DNA of 64,000 nucleotides from Planococcus citri (taxonomy: Eukaryota; Arthropoda; Insecta; Hemiptera; Pseudococcidae): the NCBI RefSeq assembly GCF_950023065.1, contig NC_088680.1:33778559-33842558 (forward strand), read 5' to 3'. How positions within the stretch are numbered: the first letter of the stretch is position 1; each line of letters begins with the position of its first letter. The position numbers and the translations under genes were made by a program. Below, one piece after another: positions 56,231 through 64,000 of the stretch. The notes below the pieces were generated by a model. It saw only the letters and a program-made list of their open reading frames with translations. It was not told the origin of the DNA and searched no databases.

Positions 56231-56245
56231 TGACGTTGGGCGCCA
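56231..56245 (-). other. Primer binding site for tRNA-Lys
   Basis: One base after the LTR, the minus strand reads TGGCGCCCAACGTCA. Its first 13 bases are complementary to the 3' end of animal tRNA-Lys of the CUU type (…ACGTTGGGCG plus CCA), the primer also used by lentiviruses with the Lys1,2 site. Position and sequence are both canonical. Confidence 0.9.
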
Positions 56246-56246
56246 A

Positions 56247-56703
56247 TGTAAATATAATGATATTAAGTACCACTAGATGATACTTGCATAAGCTGAATAC
56301 TCTGAGAATATTACTTACCCCGGCCAAAGGCTATACCAATTATATCACACAATGAGTAAAATGTAGTCACGTGTAAGACACTTTGTATTAAATGTAAAAT
56401 AACAAACACAATTAAATACCTTTAGAAGGTTTATATGTATGAACACGATACTTACACTTAAACTAATTAAACAATAATTAAAACTAATATTATACGCTTT
56501 CTTGCCAATTATGGCTATAATACACCACCGAGATTATACCGCGTCGACACGTCCGATCACTACGTACCTCAACAATATAACAATCGGCCGCAGCGCCGCT
56601 CCGTGGGCTTGTAGCCCTGTGTCGCGACGCGTGATCAGTGTTACCAACACATATACTTAATCCTATATAACCCTTACAGGTCCGGCATATCTCCCCTCTA
56701 TCA
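56247..56703 (-). repeat. 5' LTR with promoter
   Basis: The upstream LTR. On the minus strand TTATATAGG (complement of 56662-56670) sits about 33 nt from the LTR start and is a good TATA box, predicting transcription from near 56635-56640. A strong splice-donor match, GGG|GTAAGTAA, lies within the transcribed part (intron would begin at 56318), suggesting spliced subgenomic RNAs. No clear AATAAA was found in the LTR. Confidence 0.95.
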
Positions 56704-56707
56704 TCAA
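56704..56707. repeat. Target-site duplication TCAA, right copy
   Basis: Abuts the CA end of the right LTR and matches 39653-39656. Confidence 0.9.
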
Positions 56708-58600
56708 GCAAGGAATTTTCTTTCAATGTAATCAATCTGCGAATCACCAAAAGTCGATCTGGATTTTTTACTTTTTCGAAATTCTATAGAGCCAACACAA
56801 AATCTTGGGTCAAATGACTTCAACAAAAAGTGCGAAAAATTTCAAATTTTCAGATCCATTTTAGCCCCTTCTACCTTGAAGAAACAATCACAAAATTGTC
56901 ATATTTTAAAGGGAAAAATTAATATTTTGAGGACTCTTGCACTTGACAATAATGAACGTAAAGCTGAGTACCTACTAAGAACATCAAAATACCATCTGAA
57001 ATTTTTTTTTCTAAATTAAGATTTGGACAAATGTTAAAATTTTTAGCTGAAGCCAGGTGAGGAGGGGTTAAAAATGCACCTAAAAATTTAAAATTTTTCT
57101 CACATCTTGTTAAGATCATTAGACTAAGATTTTTGGCAAGGCTTCGTCAAATTCCTAAAAAAAAAAAAAATAGAAATTGACCCACCCCAACCTTTATTTT
57201 TCTACACCTGTCAATGAAAATATCGTTTCGAATGTCTGCAGAAGTGTTGATAAATGTCTAGGATAATTCGATCCACCCATCAATTTTCTTATACTTAAGT
57301 ACAAAAAAATTCAATTGCTGTGCAAAACTCGCAGCTGGATGAAGAGTCCGATATTTTTTTTTTAATTTTTAGAAGCCTACGAGCACGAACCTCGAGCTAA
57401 CTACATAGTAAGTATAGTTTGCTGTTTGCATGTACCTATACAGTCGAATTCTAGGCATACTTATGTTGGAAAATCTGTAAGTTGATTCATTTTGGGATCG
57501 ACATGGTCTGTGTTGAAATCTACTTCCGCACTGGTAATGGCATCTTCAACTGCAGGGGCTGTTCGCCATAAAAGCATGGTTCAGCAGAATTGATGTAAAT
57601 TCTCACCAAGAATCGAGAGATTTTTTTGCTACCAGGAATTAAAATATGAACTCGTGCATGATGTACTCTATATATCGATAACAAGGATGCAAAAAACAGT
57701 GCAAATCTGGAGTTTGATCACATCGTGTGAAATTTATTCCCATCTGTGAGAAAATTGATACCTTTAGCCCCATTAAAATTCCGCGAACAAATAATCCAAT
57801 GTGCTTTTTAGTAGATTGAACTTGTTTGTAACAATAGATCCACCAAATGAGTAAGGCAGCCAGCTACGCGTAGGTAATCGAAGCCATAATTAATTCCTAA
57901 TTAAAGCGAATAATCGATTATCGAATAATGAAACCAAACCAGCATGATGGTGTCATTAGCTCTTCTTATTCAATATGCAGTCTCAAATTGCAATCTATAC
58001 AGGTACCTGCCATAACCTGAGATTTGTACGATATTTTTTGGCTAAAAAAAACTGCGAATACGGAATAAAATCCTCGACCATTGAAAATACATCGCGGCGG
58101 AAGTTACAAACGCATTTCTGACTATAATAGTCTTCTCATTAGCGAATGGCCACTTTGCTCCTCTCTATGGCCACTAAGTATGTGTTCGCATCAACGCGTA
58201 CGTAAACGTTTTTGCTGGTTAAATGATTTAGAAACGAAGCCCAGCTATATGAACCGGTGTTCTTTATTATATACTGTACACCTATAATGTTTATAAATGA
58301 TGATAGAGCAGGCAGCAAAGATGGTGATATGGAGACTATATAGATAGGCAGTAGGCATAGTGTTTCTGAGATGCGAGAAGGAGAATGATGATGAGGTGAA
58401 GTGAGGCATACTTGGTCGGTGTAAATTGAACGCTTCATTGTTACCAGATGGTGGACCAAGCGGATGAATAATTGTGATAAATAATGACCGCGTTAAACGC
58501 ATCTCCGCCAGGAATAAGATCACCATGCGATTAAATCCGTTTACAAAAAGTATTAACGGGTCGTCGTCATCATCGTCGTTGTTGTTGTACTAGGTATACC
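56708..58600. other. Right flank of the retrotransposon, no gene seen
   Basis: AT-rich DNA with A/T runs (57155-57170). CpG-richer from about 57860. Overlapping frames at 58081-58526 exist on both strands and show no domain. Confidence 0.5.
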
Positions 58601-60100
58601 ACGAAGTAAAGGGAGTCTTCTCGTCGAGTCGACAGATCTGTCTTTTTTTTTCGCTTTGGTCTGCTCTTGCTCAAATGGCCAATGCTCTGTGTACCTATAG
58701 CTAAAAATACTATGTACATACACAGGTAAGGTACACGATGCATGGCGCGTTAATCCGTAAATGTACGAAGGTTGAATACGGCTGGACTGGCCTTCGAGCT
58801 GTTACACGGACCGCGAGATCTGCAGGCAAATGGTCTAATTTAAAATGTAAATAATACCACGCTTTTACAGTTTTAGTAATGACACAGTTACCTATAATTA
58901 ACCATGGTGAAAAATTTTTTCGTCGGCGGGCTTTTCACGGTGTTTTGATCGGTCCAAGTCGAACTCGACCAGACATGCTGAAATAATTACCAATACCTAT
59001 ACGAGAGTGAGTGAGTGACGTGCTTGTACCTGTATATACCTAACACACGCATCACACGTGTTCGCACAACAACGTGCTCGAGGAGCAAAGAAACAAAACA
59101 AAATGGCCGCAGATGCGTGCGAAAATACGCGAGTACGAAAATCAAAAGTCCCAAAGGCCTAGTGATCTGGATTCCAGTGTGCGGCCGAATCGATGGCGCA
59201 TAAACACGATAGAGATAAACGTACCAGGCGATGAAGAAAAAAAAATAACACAGAGTTAATAATAAACACGATGATATAAAATATTAAATAGGCTGTGAAG
59301 TATGCGGTTTTTTTTTCACTCTTCTGATACTATTTTAACTTATGTAAAAAATATTTATATTAGGGAAAAAAAACTCTCTACCGCGTGAAATGAGTACCAC
59401 CACAGCGTGTGGTTTCCTGGTCTGATACATTATATCACCTAAATTATCGCCGGCCATGTTTTACTTTATAATGTTGACGAGGCGCGACAATGAGAGTAGT
59501 CGACGAACTTGACATTTGGCCGGAGCCCATAAACATATACCAAACACCATCGTGGTGTGTCATCTCTCAGATGTCAGTTACTTTGATAGACGTGTAGTTT
59601 TCCAACAATGCACCAGGTCTCCTCTGTCCACTATAGTATGCAATTCGAATTCGCCGAACGGCGATCTTCACCTTAGACTACAATTATTATTACGCAATGA
59701 ATTCGTTGATAAAAATATAAAATGTCAAGATTCCGTAGATATTGTCGTCGTTTCGTGACTTTGAAATGTGCAGCATTGTTCGAACCAACGTCTGTCTACA
59801 CCTACCTCTAAGCTGTAATTTTACTAACTGTAGTTTGTGTCCAGAAGTATCCGAAGAAAAATATGTAGTATTCTTGTTTTCAATCGACAAATCGCGTCTC
59901 TGGCTAGGTGCGGAAATATTTGATTAATTATGTAAATGGTGGTCGCCGCATTGAATAGCTTGTTCGCGCATCCAAATGTTGACTGGTCGTGTGATTGATG
60001 GGTGAGAGAAATGCTTAAATCATGACCGGTGTATTGATTTAAATTGTCTGCGGGTATGAGGTAGCAGTTTTCATATCGATCTTCGTATCATGCATAAACG
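58601..60100. other. CpG-richer non-coding stretch
   Basis: Composition resembles 17900-19250. A donor-like CACAG|GTAAGG is at 58725/58726, and short frames lie at 59015-59259, but no start codon, acceptor and domain combine into a gene model. May be regulatory or contain an unrecognised exon. Confidence 0.35.
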
Positions 60101-63100
60101 AGGAATGTATCGAAGTTTTTTTTTCAGTTGGTATGCTTATATTATATCGAAGATGTTTTGGTGATGTCCTATTTAGGCGTAAAATATTTTTAAAATATCT
60201 AGTTCATTTGATTCTTGCAAATCGTGTTTGTTCCCAACTATGTACTTGTGTATTTTCATGCCTCATGCTGCATCTGTGATGGTTTTAAACTCATGTGGAA
60301 AAATACCAACTGCTAGATACTTAGGTACATAGTTCTGCAAAGTTATCTGTTGTTTTTTTTCTCCTATCGAGATTAGGCAGGTTCGCAGTTACTTCTGGTT
60401 TCAGTGGTTTTTTGGGGGGGGGGGGGGTATGGAAGAAACTGAAACACAAAGTATAAAATATTAACAATTACCTATTAATGAGTAGGTAGTTTTTCTTTTC
60501 CACTTATGCTGCATCAGTACCTACCTATATAGTTTTCACTTGCTATGATTTATTCCTAATTTAGTTCAGAGTACTTATGGTGTTTTTTTTGTACTTCTTT
60601 AGCAATTGATTTTTTTTATGGGATATCTTATTTTGATTCTGACAGGAAACCTCAAATTTTCTGCAGCAATGTCTAATCTTGTCTGTATCCTTCGGTTGAT
60701 TGTGACTTGAAATCGAAGAATTGAATTTTTAATTGTCTGTCCCCTCTCCCTCTCAGTTTGTCTGGGTCGTTTTATGGCACTTGATTATAATTTTAAAAAA
60801 TTCTAAAAATTATTAATAGGTGCAAATTTCTCCTTTCTGCCATTTTTGACTTCATACGGGTTGGTGCCCTTTCTCCCTCCCCGATACGTCTTCATCTAGA
60901 CCGTTTTTATCACTCTAAATTACCTTCTCCTAAACATGAAATCAGATCATGTTTTCAGAATTTAGTTTAGAAAAAATAAAACTAGAAAAAATTAATGACT
61001 CTACGTGAATTGGAAATTAAATTTTTGCAACGTAACTCCTCATCGTTGTTGTGGTCAACCCCTTAAAACTTAAAGGAAAGCATTAAAATCAGTTTTAAAA
61101 AATATGCAAAAATTGATGAAATTTTGACATAATTTAGCACAATGAAGGGGAAATTATGAAAAATATCATCAGAAAAACTGGTAAAAATAAAATCATTGAA
61201 AATTAATAAAAAATGATACAAATTTTTGTAAAAATAGCAAAATGTAGCAGAAATTGCAAAAAAAAATATATACGAGTATACAATAGGTAAGTACCTATAA
61301 GTCATTGAGAATCATCATGACATCTCAGTAAAATTTGATAGAAATTCTTTTTTAATTGCACCTTTAAAAAGTGTTGAAAATATTCAGAGGCTACAGGGTT
61401 AATCAGAAAGTCTAAAAATCAAATTTTAGGCGGAAAATGCCCTCTTAGTGAATAATAGAAAGGTGCATATCTAAAATGTTTTAAAAACGTTTTTCAAAAT
61501 GCCATAAGTGCGAATTTTTTTTAGAAAATTTTGCATCTCATCCGTTTCATTTGGGCAAAAACTTGTTTTCTTCACCGTTTCAAAAAGTAAAAGTTGGATT
61601 AAGTTAAGTATGAAAAAATTGAGAAGTTTAATTTGACTGATCTAGTAGTCCTTTTGAATCATATGTAGTCAGATTTCAGTCACTAAATTTGATTTTTCAA
61701 TTTCATAGTGAATTTAGCTAATTTTCAAAAATGTACTGTCTAAATTGCAATAGAAAAATCAAAATTTGATAAAATCGAGATAGAAAACTAAAAGACACAT
61801 ATCTCATTTTTCACCTTAATACAAATCGATTGGTGGTGCTTTTAAGCCATTTTGGATCAACCCCAAGCTGATTTTTATGTTTTCTGGATATTCTAAAAGG
61901 GCTTGAAAATATCATAATCGATTTAAGAGATCAAAAATAAGACGTAAGCCGGATTTGGACTCCATTTTATCACATTTTTATCTTTTTCGGGAACAATAAC
62001 TCATTTTAATTCTCAAAACTTCATCAAAAATTGGAAAATGAAATTCAACACCTGAAAATTTGGTCTGGTGGTATTTTTAGGACGTTCTTTCAATGAGAAA
62101 AAAACCTATGACATCCACAAATTGTCTTCATCAAGAAAAGATACTTGCATGCAGAACAAAAATTGAAGAAACATGTTATTATTTAAGGCAAATTTCTTTT
62201 TCTCATACTTTTAAACTTAAACATAAATTAATGAGAAAAGAAACAATGAACATTCATTCGGTACTTTTTAGAGTAAAATCTACGAGTAGTAAGTATGCCT
62301 AATTTTCATTTTTTTTTCATTTTTTAACCCAAAAAATCCCTAAAAAATGGAATCACTTTTATCATTTTTTTCTCCAATTTTTTCCGACCTTCGATTTTTC
62401 CAGTCTCGTCCACGTCCATCGAAAAACTCAGCTCTGAAAACATGTCGAAAAAAAATGGAAAATTTTGATCACCTACAGCGTATAGATTGTCTTTATTGTT
62501 AAACTTGGCTGTGGCCTCATACTTTGTCAATTTCAACTCAATGTCTCTTTTTCATGATTTTTCTACGATTTTACAGTGTCTTTGCTTTCTGATTTCACTC
62601 TGATAAAGTTTTTTTTCCTAATTCGTTAAAATCTTACTGAATTTTGGTGGTTTTCACTGAACCAAGATGAAAAATTTGGCATTAAATCAAAGAAAAATCA
62701 ATTTTGGGGATTTGTTTCAAAATAATTTTTTTTTCTCTTGAAAATGACTTATTTTTTCACTTTTAGTTTGCTCAAGGCAACCAGTGTCATTATTTTACCA
62801 ATGAAGAAGAACATATTCATGAAAATTTTTGAACTAGCTTATTCTTCCACCCTTCTTTTCTTCATTCAGTATTTCTGAAAAATTTAAAGAATTTGGGAAA
62901 ATTGATTTTGTAAATTCGTTAAAAATCAGTACTTACCTATGACAAAAATTGATCGGATGCCTTTCTTTATTCAGTTTGTTTAGAGAAATTTTAAATTTTC
63001 CTTTTAGTTTCCTTTTATTCCTTTTTCTTTCCTTCCATTCAAAGTGAGCAAAGCTGAACCAAAACTTAGCTATGATTCTCTGAAGGTTCGGTGACCTCTG

Positions 63101-64000
63101 TTTTGCTCCTTGTGATCAAATATTCATACCCACAGTGTGATTGAATTCGTCCACAGTTTCGAATTTTTTGTTTGTTTCCTGTTGAAACTCCTATTTTCTG
63201 CCAAAACAATATTTTCATGAATATTTTGGGAAAGTCTAGAATGAAGAAAATTTTACTTTTAATGATTTTTTAAATTTTTTGACGAGAACAGAGCTTTGAT
63301 TGCATGGTTTAAGTTACGGGCGTAGACTTTGGATTGTCTCACTGCTTTGCAGAAAAGTTCCAAAAAAAAGTTGAGAGGCAAAGGACTTTTCCTCTCATTT
63401 AGCTCTTAATTTGGCTGCGAAAAAATCAATTAGATAGGTACCTTTGAATTTGGAAAAATCAAAATATTACCTAGATACGAATAAAATGCAAAATAACTGA
63501 CATTTTAATACGTAAATTCATGTCATTGAAATTGAAGAATTCGTGAATTTGCACCCTTTTGACATTGACCGTGGCTCTTGTGTTTGCCTTATCAAGTACA
63601 TAGTACGAAAACTCTTATATTACACAATTTATATCAAAATTATTACATCATAAATTGGTCTCTACACTCATCTGAAAATGTTCGTAATGATCCAAGATTT
63701 TCTTCACGGTCTCTTATTCTATTCCGAGTACCCAATTAGTCCCTGTATAGTATGTCTGTGTACATTGAACATTTTGCGAACATATTACAGGACATCCACT
63801 TAATAATGAACTTACCAACTCGATACAAATACCTAACGTTTGATTCACTCCGCAAAGTCTCTCGCGAAGGTGGCTCGAGCGAAGGCGTAGGTCTAGGTAT
63901 AACGCGGTAGTGCGATGATTAAATACAATAAAAGATGAGGGGGAAAAACACTTACTACATCTTGCCACTTGTGTAGGTCTAGGTAAGGTATCTAAAATAT
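60101..64000. other. AT-rich non-coding DNA
   Basis: A poly-G run of about 15 at 60414-60428 is the only marked local feature. No reading frame is supported. Confidence 0.5.

Larger units (their letters stand above)
39657..56703 (-). mobile_element. Complete giant Ty3/Gypsy-type LTR retrotransposon, 17,047 bp
   Basis: Two direct 457 bp LTRs (39657-40113 and 56247-56703) with TG...CA ends enclose gag and pol genes on the minus strand. TCAA occurs immediately outside both ends (39653-39656 and 56704-56707), a 4 bp target duplication. The LTRs differ at one position (C at 39851, G at 56441), so insertion is recent. The order protease, RT, RNase H, integrase with GPY/F motif places it in Ty3/Gypsy. 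Usual insect members are about 5-9 kb; this is twice that because of an oversized pol and about 6.5 kb beyond pol with three extra ORFs. No major frame is interrupted, so it may be autonomous and active. No envelope-like gene with signal peptide and membrane anchor was found. Confidence 0.97.

Noticed and set aside
39657..56703. Envelope gene making this an errantivirus-like element
   Set aside because: None of the post-pol ORFs has a signal peptide, furin-like site or transmembrane anchor.
59074..59259. 61-codon plus-strand frame rich in charged residues
   Set aside because: No ATG start, no clear acceptor, and no recognisable family. It could be an exon but I cannot support it.

Overview
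The window is eukaryotic, AT-rich and mostly non-coding. Introns, splice signals, polyadenylation signals and transposable elements of animal type (Ty3/Gypsy, Jockey-type non-LTR, hAT- and mariner-type MITEs) point to an insect nuclear genome. The very frequent short words TAGGTAGGTA/TACCTACCTA and TACGAGTA suggest a hemipteran such as a mealybug, but that assignment is an impression and not a result. No tRNA, rRNA or CRISPR locus and no complete host protein gene was recognised.

Layout. 1-17250: intergenic DNA packed with small repeats (a 675 bp hAT-type MITE with an 8 bp target duplication, a short perfect hairpin, several foldbacks, and a ~1.5 kb array of ~145 bp units). 17250-19248: a CpG-richer, promoter-like stretch ending in a possible first coding exon (19249-19274). 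Two further small candidate exons with good splice sites and open frames lie at 23899-23956 and 32851-32890, so 19249-32890 may be the 5' part of a plus-strand host gene with long introns. The introns hold a decayed Jockey-type retrotransposon carrying a 211 bp MITE and abutted by an 869 bp MITE, plus other repeats. 33000-39650: more AT-rich DNA with foldbacks and a tRNA-derived SINE-like piece.

39657-56703 is the main feature: a complete, very large (17,047 bp) minus-strand LTR retrotransposon of the Ty3/Gypsy kind. Its 457 bp LTRs differ at one base and it is flanked by a 4 bp target duplication (TCAA), so it inserted recently and its reading frames are open. In transcription order it has the 5' LTR, a tRNA-Lys primer binding site, gag (730 codons), a -1 frameshift signal (GGGAAAC, 7 nt spacer, H-type pseudoknot), and a very long pol. 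Pol encodes an SGNH-hydrolase-like N-terminal domain, aspartic protease, RT, a decayed Gypsy RNase H, integrase zinc finger and DDE core, a second RNase H1-type RNase H, the GPY/F module and a ~450 residue charged tail. About 6.5 kb follows that ordinary Gypsy elements lack: a 107-codon ORF, a 96-codon ORF, and an 876-codon ORF with a RING-type finger, coiled coil and a second SGNH-like domain. These extra genes carry their own poly(A) signals and splice-like signals and may form a separate transcription unit inside the element. No envelope-like protein was recognised.

56708-64000 is intergenic or intronic DNA with no supported gene.
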